64,000 nucleotides of DNA from Phaeospirillum tilakii (GTDB taxonomy: Bacteria > Pseudomonadota > Alphaproteobacteria > Rhodospirillales > Magnetospirillaceae): contig NZ_JBHUIY010000014.1 of NCBI RefSeq assembly GCF_042683125.1, positions 1 to 64,000 on the forward strand. Direction: 5' to 3'. The position numbers and the translations under genes are program-made. This document shows positions 16,904 to 26,050 of this stretch, in pieces (within the stretch, counting starts at the first letter, position 1; every line of letters begins with the position of its first letter). The notes beneath the pieces were generated by a model. The model was not told where the DNA came from. It made no database searches and was given only the letters and a program-made list of their open reading frames with translations.

Positions 16904-17242
16904 TCAGGCCGGCGCCTTGACCGCGACGCCCTGATTGGCCAGCAGTTGGGCCAACTCACCGCTGGCCGCCAGCTCGCGGACGATGTCACAGCCGCCGACG
17001 AACTCGCCCTTGACGTAGAGCTGGGGGATGGTCGGCCAGTTGGTGAATTGCTTGATCGCCTCGCGCAGGCTGGGATCGACCAGCACGTCGATCCCCTTGA
17101 AGCTGACGCCGAGGTCGGCCAGCACCTGGACCACCGCCGCCGAGAAGCCGCATTGCGGGAACATCGGCGTCCCCTTCATGTACAGCACCACGTCGTTGTC
17201 GGCGAGATCCTGACGGATGCGATCGAAAACCGGGTTGTTCAT
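16904..17242 (-). CDS. grxD: Grx4-type monothiol glutaredoxin
   Basis: 112 residues, standard length. The monothiol active site CGFS is present in 'MFPQCGFSAAVV', preceded by 'VVLYMKGTP'. The glutathione-binding 'WPTIPQLYVKGEFVGGCDI' follows. These proteins hold a [2Fe-2S] cluster with glutathione and deliver it in iron-sulfur assembly, a need that fits a cell making BchXYZ, sulfite reductase and APS reductase. The start codon overlaps the stop of the receiver-kinase gene (ATGA), so it is translated from the same transcript. Confidence 0.95.
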   Translation of the reverse strand: MNNPVFDRIRQDLADNDVVLYMKGTPMFPQCGFSAAVVQVLADLGVSFKGIDVLVDPSLREAIKQFTNWPTIPQLYVKGEFVGGCDIVRELAASGELAQLLANQGVAVKAPA

Positions 17243-18429
17243 GGGGCGGACACCTTCGCGGAGTGTTTTCTGGAATTCCTCAAATCTACCCCCGCCGCCG
17301 GGCCGGCACAAGAGCGGGGAAGGCGCAGGGTGACGGTGGTGCCGACGCCGGGCCTGCTGTCGGTTTCGATCCGGCCGCCATGGGCGGCGGCGATGCGGGC
17401 GCAGATATAGAGCCCAAGCCCGGTGGTCGGCTCGCCGGCGGTGCCGCTGGCGCCCCGGCAGAACGGCTGGAACAGGCGGGCGGCGATCTCGGGCGGGATG
17501 CCGTCGCCCTGGTCGCCGACCGCGAGCAGGATGTCCTCGCCGTCCTGGCGGGCGGCGATCCGCACCTCGCCGCCGGGATGGGAGAACTTGACCGCGTTGC
17601 CGATCAGGTTGGCCAGCACCTGTTCGAGCCGCAGCGGGTCGGCCCAGCCCAGCAGCGGCTCGGCCAGCGGCGGATCGACCGCCACCCGCACCCGTTTGGC
17701 GCGGGCGAGCAAAGCGTGGGCGCGGGCCACCCGCTCGACCAGGGCGCGGTATTCGACCCAGCGCGGGGCGAGATGGACCTGCTCGGCCTCCTCGATCGCG
17801 TCGGCCAGCACCTCCTCGATCAGGCCCTGGGCGAAGGCGACCGCCTGACGGATCTGGCCGACATAGCCGGCGCTGCGGGGGTCGAATCCCTCCGGCCGGG
17901 TCAGTTCCAGCATCTCGAGATAGCCGAGCACGATGTTGATCGGGCTGCGCAGGTCGTGGGCCAGCACGCCGAGGGCGCGGTTCTTGCCGTCGATCGCGGC
18001 GCGCAGTTCGGCCAGCCGGGCTTCCTGCTCGCGCAGCAGCCGCAGCCGGGTCAGCACCTGCTCGATCACCCGGACGATCACCCCGGGCGACACCGCGTCG
18101 CGGAGGACGTAATCCTCGGCGCCCTGGGCCAGCAGGGATTCGATCGCCCCCGCCCCGGCGACGGTGACCAGCATCACCACCGGCAGTGTCGGCGCCTCGC
18201 GCCGCAGCCGGGCCAGGGCCTGATCGGGCGGGCCGTCGGCCGCGGTCGCCGACAGCAGGGCGATGTCGGCGCCGGCGGTGGGCAGGGCGGCCAGGGCCGC
18301 CTCCAGCCCGGCGCAGGGGATGACCGCGCAGCGGCGGCCGGGGCAGTGGGTCAGGTCCCGCCCGATCCGCGCCGCGCCGGCCGGATCATCCTCGATCAGC
18401 AATACCCGGACCGGTGCCCCGCCCGACAT
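17239..18429 (-). CDS. receiver-histidine kinase hybrid with a degenerate receiver
   Basis: 396 residues, no membrane helices. An N-terminal receiver-like domain (about 1-125) begins 'VRVLLIEDDPAGAA'. At the usual phospho-Asp place it reads 'DIALLSATAADG', so serine replaces Asp and phosphorylation is unlikely. A coiled linker leads to the kinase dimerisation domain with 'VLAHDLRSPINIV' (phospho-His), then a HATPase domain with N box 'LANLIGNAVKF', G1 'VGDQGDGIPP' and G2 'TTGLGLYICARI'. It looks like a soluble histidine kinase that senses through its pseudo-receiver or a partner. It shares an ATGA overlap with the glutaredoxin gene. No cognate response regulator is adjacent. Confidence 0.88.
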   Translation of the reverse strand: MSGGAPVRVLLIEDDPAGAARIGRDLTHCPGRRCAVIPCAGLEAALAALPTAGADIALLSATAADGPPDQALARLRREAPTLPVVMLVTVAGAGAIESLLAQGAEDYVLRDAVSPGVIVRVIEQVLTRLRLLREQEARLAELRAAIDGKNRALGVLAHDLRSPINIVLGYLEMLELTRPEGFDPRSAGYVGQIRQAVAFAQGLIEEVLADAIEEAEQVHLAPRWVEYRALVERVARAHALLARAKRVRVAVDPPLAEPLLGWADPLRLEQVLANLIGNAVKFSHPGGEVRIAARQDGEDILLAVGDQGDGIPPEIAARLFQPFCRGASGTAGEPTTGLGLYICARIAAAHGGRIETDSRPGVGTTVTLRLPRSCAGPAAGVDLRNSRKHSAKVSAP

Positions 18430-18522
18430 CCCGTCTCCCCCCGGTTTCCGTCGCCCAGCCCCTGAAACAATAGAGCATCGTGGCGGTCGGGACCAGTCTG
18501 GGTTGCCGAGGGGGCGGTGGGG

Positions 18523-19317
18523 TCAGCGGGTCAGCAGCAGCGCCAGCATCACCCCGCCGAACAGGATCCGGTACCAGGCGAACGGGGCGAAGCCGTGGCG
18601 GCCGACGAAGGTCACCAGCGAGCGCACCACCACCAGGGCGGACAGGAAGGCGGCGACGAAGCCGACCGCGATCAGGCTGCCGCCATCGAGCGAGACGTCG
18701 GCCCAGTTCTTGTAGAGCGAATAGGCCGAGGCCCCGACCATGGTCGGGATGGCGAGGAAGAACGAGAATTCGGTGGCGGCGCGGCGATCGACCCCGAGCA
18801 GCAGCGAGCCCATGATCGTCGCCCCGGCGCGCGACACCCCCGGCACCATCGCCAGCACCTGACAGGCGCCGATCGCCAGCGCCCGCTTGGCCGACAGGTC
18901 CTCGATGGCGTGGACGGTGAAGTTATGGCGCATCCGCTCGATCGCCAGGATGACGAAGCCGCCGCCGATCAGGGCGATCGCCGCCACCTCGGGGGTGTCG
19001 AGCAGGACGCGGATATGCTTGTAGGCCAGCGCCCCGATCACCGCCGCCGGCAGGAAGGCGATCAGCACGTTGCGGACGAAGGCGCGCGAGCCGGGGCGGT
19101 CGAGGCTGGTCGCCACCGACCACAGCTTGCCCCAATAGACCACGCAGATCGCCAGGATCGCGCCCAATTGGATGACGATCTCGAAGGTCTTGCCGGCCGG
19201 ACCCTCGAAGCCGAGCAGCTTGCCGACCAGCAGAAGATGGGCGGTGCTGGAGATCGGCAGGAATTCGGTCAGGCCTTCGACCACGCCGAGAAAAATCGCG
19301 TCGAAATAGGCGGACAT
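18523..19317 (-). CDS. uppP: undecaprenyl-diphosphatase
   Basis: 264 residues with about eight transmembrane helices. Conserved family motifs are 'GVVEGLTEFLPISSTAHL' near the N-terminus and 'VPGVSRAGATIMGSLLLG' in the second half, which carry the catalytic Glu, Ser and Arg residues. The enzyme removes one phosphate from undecaprenyl diphosphate to recycle the lipid carrier for peptidoglycan. ATG 19317 is preferred to the adjacent ATG 19320 because GGAG then lies at proper spacing. It stands alone between the kinase gene and a divergent STAS gene. Confidence 0.93.
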   Translation of the reverse strand: MSAYFDAIFLGVVEGLTEFLPISSTAHLLLVGKLLGFEGPAGKTFEIVIQLGAILAICVVYWGKLWSVATSLDRPGSRAFVRNVLIAFLPAAVIGALAYKHIRVLLDTPEVAAIALIGGGFVILAIERMRHNFTVHAIEDLSAKRALAIGACQVLAMVPGVSRAGATIMGSLLLGVDRRAATEFSFFLAIPTMVGASAYSLYKNWADVSLDGGSLIAVGFVAAFLSALVVVRSLVTFVGRHGFAPFAWYRILFGGVMLALLLTR

Positions 19318-19484
19318 CATTTCTCCGGAAACGAGCAGAACAGGATGGGGGCGAAGTCTGCCCGCCTGCCGGCCCGGGTGCAATGCCGATCATGGTTGTG
19401 ACATAAAACCGCAACTGGAGTCTTGGCGTCACGGTCTGTTAAGGGATCGGCCACGGGGGGAGCAACAGACTCCGGATCGGACTC

Positions 19485-19796
19485 ATGGATTTCGACATCA
19501 TCACCCACGCCGGCGGCCTGCGCGTGGCGCTCAAGGGCCGTCTGACCTTTACCGAGAACGAGGCGTTCCGCCGCATGCTCGCCGCCCTGGCCAGCGCGCC
19601 CGGCGCGGCGGCGCGGATCGAGTTCGACCTCGCCGAGGTCAGCTTCATCGATTCGGCCGGGCTCGGCCTGCTGCTGCATGCCCGCGATTCCTGGCGCGGC
19701 CAGGACGGGCGGGTGACGCTGGCCGGGGCCGCCGGGCAGGTGGCGCGGATGCTGACCCTGGCCCGCTTCGACGCCCTGTTCGACCGGGCGGCCTGA
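19485..19796 (+). CDS. STAS-domain protein
   Basis: 103 residues, a lone STAS domain. The phosphoacceptor loop 'EVSFIDSAGLGLLLHARD' contains the conserved Asp-Ser. Thirteen bases after its stop lies the chemoreceptor gene, in the same direction. In several bacteria STAS proteins coupled to receptors or response regulators tune biofilm or motility decisions. Here the partner kinase could be the RsbW-like protein at 6083 or an unseen one. Divergent from uppP. Confidence 0.85.
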   Translation: MDFDIITHAGGLRVALKGRLTFTENEAFRRMLAALASAPGAAARIEFDLAEVSFIDSAGLGLLLHARDSWRGQDGRVTLAGAAGQVARMLTLARFDALFDRAA

Positions 19797-19809
19797 GGGG
19801 CGGCCGGTC

Positions 19810-21897
19810 GTGAGCCTTTCCGAGCAGGCGGCGGTGGTGGCGGGTGCCGCCCCCTGGCCGTCCCGTCCCGGCCCGCTCTGGGCCGCCCGTCTTGTCCGCC
19901 GTCTGGCCGCGCTGTGGCGCGAGGGCGAGCTGCCCGGCCTCGCCCGTCTGTCGATCCGTGCCCGTTTCGTCGCCCTGGTCGGGCTGGCGCTGGCGGCGGC
20001 GATCGGGTTCGGCGTGGTGCTGGAACTGGCCGACCTCCGCATCGACACCATGCTGAGGGCCCAGGACGATTACCGCCGGCTCAACGATCTCGCCGCCGAC
20101 ATGCGGTCGGGCGCGGCGGCGGCGGAAACCCAGCAGGAACTGTTCGTCCGCGACCGCGATCCCGCCGCCGCCGAGGCGTTTCACCGCGAGATCGCGGCGA
20201 TGCGCGGCCGGATCGAGACGATGGCCGGGCTGACCGCGGCCGGGCCGATGGCCCAGGCGGTGGCCGACGCCCGGCGCGGCATCGACGCGGTCGATCAGGC
20301 CTTCGCCGCGCTGGAGGGCGAGGCGCGCCGGCTCGGCCTCAGCGAACGCGACGGACTGCGCAGCCGGCTCGATGATTCGACCCGGGCGATCGAACAGGAG
20401 ATGGCGCAATGGCCGCCGACCCTCGGCGCCCTGCCGGTGTGGCTGGCGCGGATGCGGCTGGCCGAGCGCGACTTCATGCTCTATGGCCAGACCGCCGCGC
20501 TCGGCAAGCATCGCGCCGCCGCCGCCCAGTTCGATCTGGCGATCGAGTCCTCGCCGCTGCCGCCGCCGACCCGCGACGAGTTCCGCCGGCTGGTCAAGGT
20601 CTATGCCGCCGATTTCGCCGCCTTCGCCGAGGGCAGTCAGGCGGTGCGCAAGGAGGCCGCCCGCGAGCGCGACGGCTTCAAGGCGCTGCGGCCGGTGATC
20701 GCCCAGGTCGCCGGCTTCGCCCGCGAGGGGATGGCCGGGGCGATCCTGGCCCAGGAGCGTGAGCGCCAGGCCGCCAACCGGATGGTGGCGCTGGTCGGGC
20801 TGTGCGCCGCCGCCCTGTTCCTCGCCGCCGCCCTGCTGCTGGCCCGCAGCGTCACCCGGCCGCTGCGGCTGATCCAGCAGGCGATGGAGCGGCTGGCCGC
20901 CGGCGATCACGATGTCGGCGTGCCGGGCGCCGGGCGGCATGACGAGATCGGCGAGATGGCCCGCGCCGTGGCGGTGTTCAAGGAGAACGCCATCGCCATG
21001 GTCCGGATGCGCGCCGAGCAGGACGGCATCCGCGCCGAGGCCGAGGCGGCCCATCGCGCCCATCTGCTCGGCCTCGCCGACGGGTTCGAACGCGCGGTCA
21101 AGCAGACCGCCGGGCTGGTGGCCGACCGTTCGCTGGCGATCCGCGACACCACGATGCGGATGGTGACGCGCAGCGAGTCGCGCGGTGCGGGCAGTCTGGC
21201 GGTGGCCGAGGCGGCCGAGCAGGCCCGGACCGCCGCCGGGGCGGTCGCCGCCGCCCTGGCCGAGATGGACGGCTCGGTGCGCGAGATCGCCGCCGCTGCC
21301 ACCGCCGCCAGCGGGGTGGTCGCCGGGGCGGTGGGCGAACTCGACCGCAGCACGGCGCGGATCCAGCAACTGGCCGAGCTGGCGGCGCGGATCGACCGGG
21401 TGGTGGCGCTGATCGGCGAGATCGCCGGCCGCACCAACATGCTGGCCCTCAACGCCGCGATCGAGGCCCAGCGCGCCGGCCCGGCCGGCAAGGGCTTCGC
21501 CGTGGTCGCGGGCGAGGTCAAGAGCCTCGCCGCCCAGACCGCCCGCTCCGCCCAGGAGGTCGCCGGCCAGATCGCCGCGATCCAGGCCGCCACCGGCGAC
21601 ACCGTCGCCACCATCGACGGCATCGGCGGGGCGATCCGGCGGATGGACGACATCGCCCGCCGGGTGTCCGACGCGGTCGGCCGCCAGGGCGAGGCCGCCC
21701 GCCGGATCGAACGCTGCGTCGAGGAGGTGGTCACCGACACCCGGCTGGTCAGCGAGGGGGTGGCGGCGGTGGCCCAGTCGGCGGCGCGCTATTGTGGCGG
21801 CGCGATCAGGGTGCTGTGGGCGGCCGAGGATCTGGTCGCCCCGGCGGAACGGCTCGACGCCGAGGTCGGCGGTTTTCTCGCCTCGGTCAGGGATTGA
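19810..21897 (+). CDS. methyl-accepting chemotaxis protein
   Basis: 695 residues with a GTG start at 19810. An unusually long cytoplasmic N-terminus of about 55 residues precedes the first transmembrane helix (about 56-76). A helical periplasmic domain runs from about 80 to 320, followed by a second helix at about 325-345. HAMP then leads into the signalling coiled coil. The hairpin tip reads 'AGRTNMLALNAAIEAQRA', and 'GKGFAVVAGEVKSLAAQTA' follows: the canonical A-R of the tip is changed to Q-R, still close to consensus. No C-terminal receptor-methylation pentapeptide is visible. Ligand unknown. It follows a STAS gene and precedes a LuxR-type regulator after 356 bases. Confidence 0.88.
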   Translation: MSLSEQAAVVAGAAPWPSRPGPLWAARLVRRLAALWREGELPGLARLSIRARFVALVGLALAAAIGFGVVLELADLRIDTMLRAQDDYRRLNDLAADMRSGAAAAETQQELFVRDRDPAAAEAFHREIAAMRGRIETMAGLTAAGPMAQAVADARRGIDAVDQAFAALEGEARRLGLSERDGLRSRLDDSTRAIEQEMAQWPPTLGALPVWLARMRLAERDFMLYGQTAALGKHRAAAAQFDLAIESSPLPPPTRDEFRRLVKVYAADFAAFAEGSQAVRKEAARERDGFKALRPVIAQVAGFAREGMAGAILAQERERQAANRMVALVGLCAAALFLAAALLLARSVTRPLRLIQQAMERLAAGDHDVGVPGAGRHDEIGEMARAVAVFKENAIAMVRMRAEQDGIRAEAEAAHRAHLLGLADGFERAVKQTAGLVADRSLAIRDTTMRMVTRSESRGAGSLAVAEAAEQARTAAGAVAAALAEMDGSVREIAAAATAASGVVAGAVGELDRSTARIQQLAELAARIDRVVALIGEIAGRTNMLALNAAIEAQRAGPAGKGFAVVAGEVKSLAAQTARSAQEVAGQIAAIQAATGDTVATIDGIGGAIRRMDDIARRVSDAVGRQGEAARRIERCVEEVVTDTRLVSEGVAAVAQSAARYCGGAIRVLWAAEDLVAPAERLDAEVGGFLASVRD

Positions 21898-22253
21898 GGG
21901 GAGGGCCTTTCCCGGATGACGGGCAAGTAATCCCGCAATCCCGGGCAAGGGCGCGACCGTCGGACCGCAACAGCGCGGCCCGTTTCCGCCGGCCCCTTTG
22001 CCAATCGTCGCGGCAAGTTGGCGTGGTATTATTCCCCCCCCTGGCTTCAGAAGGGGGTCGCGCGCGTTGCTGTTCCCGGCAAACCATGCTTAAGTATTAA
22101 CTGGGTAAGCAATGCCGACCTCTTTGTCGTTCGCGGCGAAATAGGGATTGGGGGAGTCTCGCCGGTTGCCGCCGCTGCGGCCCGACATGAAGACGGATGA
22201 GGATGTCATGTCCGTATCAGGGGAGACGGCGGCTTGAGTTGGGGACGAGCGAG
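21898..22253. other. intergenic stretch before the LuxR-type regulator
   Basis: 356 bases without a convincing gene. It is lower in GC than its surroundings around 22020-22150, with TGGTATTATTCC and TTAAGTATTAACTGGG, so it probably holds the regulator's promoter. No clear -35/-10 pair, repeat or RNA gene could be assigned. Confidence 0.4.
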
Positions 22254-22886
22254 ATGAAAGTGCTGCTGGCCGACGATCATGCCCTGTTCCGCGAAGGGGT
22301 GCGGATGGTGCTCGAAACCATGGCCGGGGAACCGCTGACCGTGGTCGAGGCCTGCGATTTTCCCCAGGCGCTGACCCAGGTGCATGCCACCCCCGACCTC
22401 GACATCGCCCTGGTCGATCTGACCATGCCGGGGATGGACGGCGTCTCGGCGATCGGCGCGATCCGCCGCGCCGCTCCCGACCTCTATCTCGTGGTGGTGT
22501 CGGCGTCGGAGGATCCGCACATGGTGCGGCGCGCCCTCGATGCCGGGGCGCATGGCTACATCTCCAAATCGGCCGGCAGCGCCCAGATGATGAAGGGGAT
22601 CCGCTCGGTGCTGAGCGGGGAAAGCTTCGTCGCCCCGCCCGCCGCCGCCGCCGCCGCCGCCGCCCAGCCGGGCGATTTCGATGCCGAGCGGCTGCGCGCC
22701 CTGCTCACCCCGCGTCAGCGCGACGTGCTGGCGATGCTGCGTCAGGGCAAGTCGAACAAGGAGGTCGCCCGCGACCTCAATCTGGCCGAGATCACCGTCA
22801 AGCTCCACGTCACCGCCATCCTGCGCTCGCTCGGCTGCGAAAACCGCACCCAGGCCGCGATCCTCGCCGCGCGCATGGGGCTCTGA
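22254..22886 (+). CDS. NarL/LuxR-family response regulator
   Basis: 210 residues. The receiver domain starts 'KVLLADDHALFREGV', with phospho-Asp in 'IALVDLTMPGMDG' and switch residues Ser ('VVVSASEDP') and Lys ('GYISKSAGS'). A linker with eight alanines in a row ('PPAAAAAAAAQPG') joins a LuxR-type helix-turn-helix: 'LTPRQRDVLAMLRQGKSN' and 'EITVKLHVTAIL'. The start at ATG 22254 follows a GGGGACGAG stretch. No cognate kinase is next to it; the orphan kinase at 17239 or the chemoreceptor system are candidates. Target genes unknown; the cytochrome bd operon lies downstream but is separated by a terminator-like element. Confidence 0.9.
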   Translation: MKVLLADDHALFREGVRMVLETMAGEPLTVVEACDFPQALTQVHATPDLDIALVDLTMPGMDGVSAIGAIRRAAPDLYLVVVSASEDPHMVRRALDAGAHGYISKSAGSAQMMKGIRSVLSGESFVAPPAAAAAAAAQPGDFDAERLRALLTPRQRDVLAMLRQGKSNKEVARDLNLAEITVKLHVTAILRSLGCENRTQAAILAARMGL

Positions 22887-23293
22887 CCCGCGCGCGCTTC
22901 GCGCGCCAGAGCAACGATGAGGCGGGCTTGCCGCCCGCACCCGCCCGGGGCGAGGCCCCGGACCCCCTTCTTTTTCGTCAGGACACCGGACTCGGCCCGT
23001 CTCTCCCGCAGGTGGGAGGGGCGGTTGGGTGTGTCTCCACTCCAACGGGTGGGGATGGGGTCCGGCCGGGGGCGGGCGGGGTATTTCCCCGCCGGGGAAA
23101 AAGGTAAAATTTTAAAGGTTCTGGCCGTCGCGCGCCTCGGCGCGGCGGGGCGGCGCATGGCCCAAATCCCCCTTATGATAATTAAAATGTTGGCGCTTCC
23201 CCCTTCCCGGGCCTACACTTCCTGACGTTGCTCTGTCGCTGAAGCCCGCCGGAGCGGCCTCCGCCGGGCGTGGAGAAAAGGGGGAGTGCGCCG
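22887..23293. other. regulator-cydA intergenic region
   Basis: 407 bases. The first third holds a GCGCGC-ttc-GCGCGC hairpin and repeat copy A. The rest becomes AT-richer before cydA, with the perfect palindrome TAAAATTTTA at 23105-23114 and TTATGATAATTAAAATG at about 23174-23190. These are likely parts of the cyd control region. I saw no exact Fnr box (TTGAT-N4-ATCAA) and no gene. Confidence 0.5.
22921..22977 (+). repeat. bipartite hairpin element, copy A (type 1)
   Basis: Two hairpins in series: GCGGGC-ttgcc-GCCCGC and CCGGGGC-gag-GCCCCGG, then ACCCCCTTCTTTTTC. It lies after the response-regulator gene and would terminate its transcript. Seven relatives occur in this window. Confidence 0.8.
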
Positions 23294-24865
23294 ATGATCG
23301 ATCCACTGTTCATCGAGCTGTCGCGTTGGCAGTTCGCGGCCACCGCGATGTACCATTTTCTGTTCGTGCCCCTGACGCTCGGCCTGTCCTGGATCCTCTT
23401 CATCATGGAATCCGCCTACGTGATGACCAACAACGAGGTCTATCGCGACATGACGCGGTTCTGGGGCAAGCTGTTCGGGATCAATTTCGCGCTCGGGGTC
23501 ACCACCGGGCTGACGATGGAATTCGAGTTCGGCACCAACTGGGCCTATTACTCGCATTATGTCGGCGACGTGTTCGGCGCGCCGCTGGCGATCGAGGGCC
23601 TGATGGCCTTCTTCCTCGAATCGACCTTCATCGGTCTGTTCTTCCTCGGCTGGGACAAGCTGTCCAAGCGCCAGCATCTGATGGTGACCTTCTTCACCGC
23701 GCTCGGCTCGAACCTGTCGGCGCTGTGGATCCTGGTCGCCAACGGCTGGATGCAGAACCCGGTCGGCTCGTCCTTCTCGGCCGAAACGATGCGGATGGAG
23801 ATGACCAGCTTCACCGAGGTGCTGTTCAACCCGGTGGCCCAGGTCAAGTTCGTCCACACCGTCGCCGCCGGCTACGTCACCGCCTCGATGTTCGTCCTCG
23901 CCATCAGTGCCTTCTACATGCTGAAGGGGCGCGATGTCGGCTTCGCCAAGCGTTCCTTCGCCATCGCCGCCGGCTTCGGCGCCGCGGCGGTGCTGTCGGT
24001 GCTGGTGCTGGGCGACGAGAGCGGCTACACCCTGGGCGACGTCCAGAAGACCAAGCTGGCCGCGATCGAGGCCGAATACGACACCCATCCGGCTCCGGCC
24101 GGCCTCAGCCTGTTCGCCGTGCCCGACGACCAGACCATGACCAATCAGGTCAGCGTCAAGGTGCCGTGGCTGCTCGGTCTGATCGGCACCCGTTCGACCG
24201 ATCAGCAGGTGACCGGTCTCAAGGACCTGATGGCCCAGCACGAAATCCGCATCCGTTCCGGCATGCAGGCCTACGAGGCGTTGCAGCGGCTGCGCGCCGG
24301 CGACAGCAGCGACGAGGCCAAGGCGGCGTTCGAAAGCCGCAAGGTCGATCTCGGCTACGGTCTGCTGCTCAAACGCTATACCGACAAGGTGGTCGATGCC
24401 ACCCCGGAGCAGGTGGCCCAGGCCGCCCGCGACACCATCCCGCCGGTGCTGCCGCTGTTCATCACCTTCCGGGTGATGGTGCTGTTCGGCTTCGCCATGC
24501 TGTTCCTGATCGCCGCCTCGCTCTATTTCACCCTGCGGCGGACGATCGACCGTCAGCGTTGGCTGCTGAAGGCGCTGCTGTGGTCGCTGCCGCTGCCGTG
24601 GGTCGCCTGTGAGACCGGCTGGTTCGTCGCCGAATTCGGCCGCCAGCCCTGGGCGATCGGCGAGGTGCTGCCGACCTTCCTCGCCACCTCCAGCCTGACC
24701 AGCGGTGATCTGATCTTCAGTCTGGTCGGCTTCATCGGCTTCTACACCCTGCTGCTGGTGATCGAAATCTTCCTGATGGTCAAGTACGCCCGTCTCGGCC
24801 CGGCCAGCCTCGGCACCGGTCGTTACCATGGCGAGGCCGGCGGCGCGTCCGCCCATGCCGGTTGA
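23294..24865 (+). CDS. cydA: cytochrome bd ubiquinol oxidase subunit I
   Basis: 523 residues. Quinol-oxidising subunit of the high-affinity terminal oxidase in the inner membrane. It carries hemes b558, b595 and d. 'SRWQFAATAMYHFLF' near the start contains the first heme-ligand His. The quinol loop is full length (about residues 240-380), beginning 'LGDESGYTLGDVQKTK' and including 'DLGYGLLLKRYT', so it is the long E. coli-type Q-loop. 'GRQPWAIGEVLPT' is also conserved. First gene of cydABX-DC; 14 bases separate it from cydB. Expected to be induced at low oxygen, consistent with the AT-rich upstream region. Confidence 0.97.
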   Translation: MIDPLFIELSRWQFAATAMYHFLFVPLTLGLSWILFIMESAYVMTNNEVYRDMTRFWGKLFGINFALGVTTGLTMEFEFGTNWAYYSHYVGDVFGAPLAIEGLMAFFLESTFIGLFFLGWDKLSKRQHLMVTFFTALGSNLSALWILVANGWMQNPVGSSFSAETMRMEMTSFTEVLFNPVAQVKFVHTVAAGYVTASMFVLAISAFYMLKGRDVGFAKRSFAIAAGFGAAAVLSVLVLGDESGYTLGDVQKTKLAAIEAEYDTHPAPAGLSLFAVPDDQTMTNQVSVKVPWLLGLIGTRSTDQQVTGLKDLMAQHEIRIRSGMQAYEALQRLRAGDSSDEAKAAFESRKVDLGYGLLLKRYTDKVVDATPEQVAQAARDTIPPVLPLFITFRVMVLFGFAMLFLIAASLYFTLRRTIDRQRWLLKALLWSLPLPWVACETGWFVAEFGRQPWAIGEVLPTFLATSSLTSGDLIFSLVGFIGFYTLLLVIEIFLMVKYARLGPASLGTGRYHGEAGGASAHAG

Positions 24866-24879
24866 GGGGAGGAAACGTC

Positions 24880-26034
24880 ATGATCCTCGATTACGAGACC
24901 CTGAAACTGATCTGGTGGCTGTTGATCGGCGTGCTGCTGATCGGCTTCGCCATCACCGACGGGATGGACATGGGCGTCGGCGTGCTGCTGCCGTTCCTGG
25001 GCCGCACCGACGATGAACGCCGGGTGATCATCAACGCGGTCGGGCCGCACTGGGACGGCAACCAGGTGTGGCTGATCACCGCCGGCGGCGCGATCTTCGC
25101 CGCGTGGCCGGCGGTCTATGCCGCCGCCTTCTCCGGCTTCTACATGGCGATGCTGCTGGTGCTGTTCGCCCTGTTCTTCCGCCCGGTCGGCTTCGATTAC
25201 CGCTCGAAGATCGCCGATCCGCGCTGGCGCAACACCTGGGACTGGGGCCTGTTCGTCGGCGGGCTGGTGCCGGCGCTGATCTTCGGCGTCGCCTTCGGCA
25301 ACCTGCTCCAGGGGGTGCCGTTCCATCTCGACGAGTTCCTGCGCTCGCATTATCAGGGCTCGCTGCTCGGCGCGCTGCTGCCGCTGCTCAACCCGTTCGC
25401 GCTGCTGGCCGGGGTGATCAGCCTGCTGATGCTGGCCCTGCACGGGGCGATGTGGCTTCAGGTCCGCGCCGACGATCCGGTCGCGGCGCGGGCCCGCAAG
25501 ATCGCGGTGCCGCTGGCGCTGGCGGTGGCCGCCGCCTTCGCCCTGGCCGGGCTGTGGGTGGCGCAGGGGATCGACGGCTTCCGGGTGGTCACCCATCCGC
25601 CGTTCGACGCCCCCTCTAACCCGCTGGCCAAGACCGTCGCGGTCGAACGCGGCGCCTGGCTGGCGATCTATCAGACCGTGCCGGTGGCGGTGCTGGCCCC
25701 GATCTTCGGTTTCGCCGGCATCCTGTTCGCCGCCGGGCTGTCGCTGCTGCGCCGGCCCGGGCTCGGCTTCGTCGCCAGCGCCCTCGGCATGGCCGGCATC
25801 ATCGCCACCGCCGGCCTGTCGATGTTCCCGTTCGTGCTGCCGTCGAGCACCGATCCCGGCTCCAGCCTGACCCTGTGGGACGCGGCCTCCAGTCCGCTGA
25901 CCCTGACGGTGATGTTCTGGGCGGCGGTGATCTTCCTGCCGATCGTGTTGTCCTACACCGTGTGGTGTTACGTGCGGATGTGGGGCAAGGTCACCGTTGC
26001 CGGGGTGCGCGCCAGCGGCCCGGCCGCCTACTGA
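24880..26034 (+). CDS. cydB: cytochrome bd ubiquinol oxidase subunit II
   Basis: 384 residues, eight to nine transmembrane helices. Family marks are 'GFAITDGMDMGVGVLLPFLG' near the N-terminus with the conserved Asp of the proton path, 'GPHWDGNQVWLITAGGAIFAA' and 'FPFVLPSSTDPGSSLT'. GGGGAGGAAA provides a strong ribosome site. It pairs with CydA in the membrane oxidase, and is followed after 16 bases by cydX. Confidence 0.97.
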   Translation: MILDYETLKLIWWLLIGVLLIGFAITDGMDMGVGVLLPFLGRTDDERRVIINAVGPHWDGNQVWLITAGGAIFAAWPAVYAAAFSGFYMAMLLVLFALFFRPVGFDYRSKIADPRWRNTWDWGLFVGGLVPALIFGVAFGNLLQGVPFHLDEFLRSHYQGSLLGALLPLLNPFALLAGVISLLMLALHGAMWLQVRADDPVAARARKIAVPLALAVAAAFALAGLWVAQGIDGFRVVTHPPFDAPSNPLAKTVAVERGAWLAIYQTVPVAVLAPIFGFAGILFAAGLSLLRRPGLGFVASALGMAGIIATAGLSMFPFVLPSSTDPGSSLTLWDAASSPLTLTVMFWAAVIFLPIVLSYTVWCYVRMWGKVTVAGVRASGPAAY

Positions 26035-26050
26035 GACGAAGGAGGCGCAG

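Noticed and set aside
19645..21948. 767-residue minus-strand open frame
   Set aside because: Lies opposite the chemoreceptor gene, which has clear HAMP and signalling motifs; its composition is typical of antisense shadows.
23174..23190. Fnr box before cydA
   Set aside because: TTATGATAATTAAAATG does not contain TTGAT-N4-ATCAA; kept only as an AT-rich control region.
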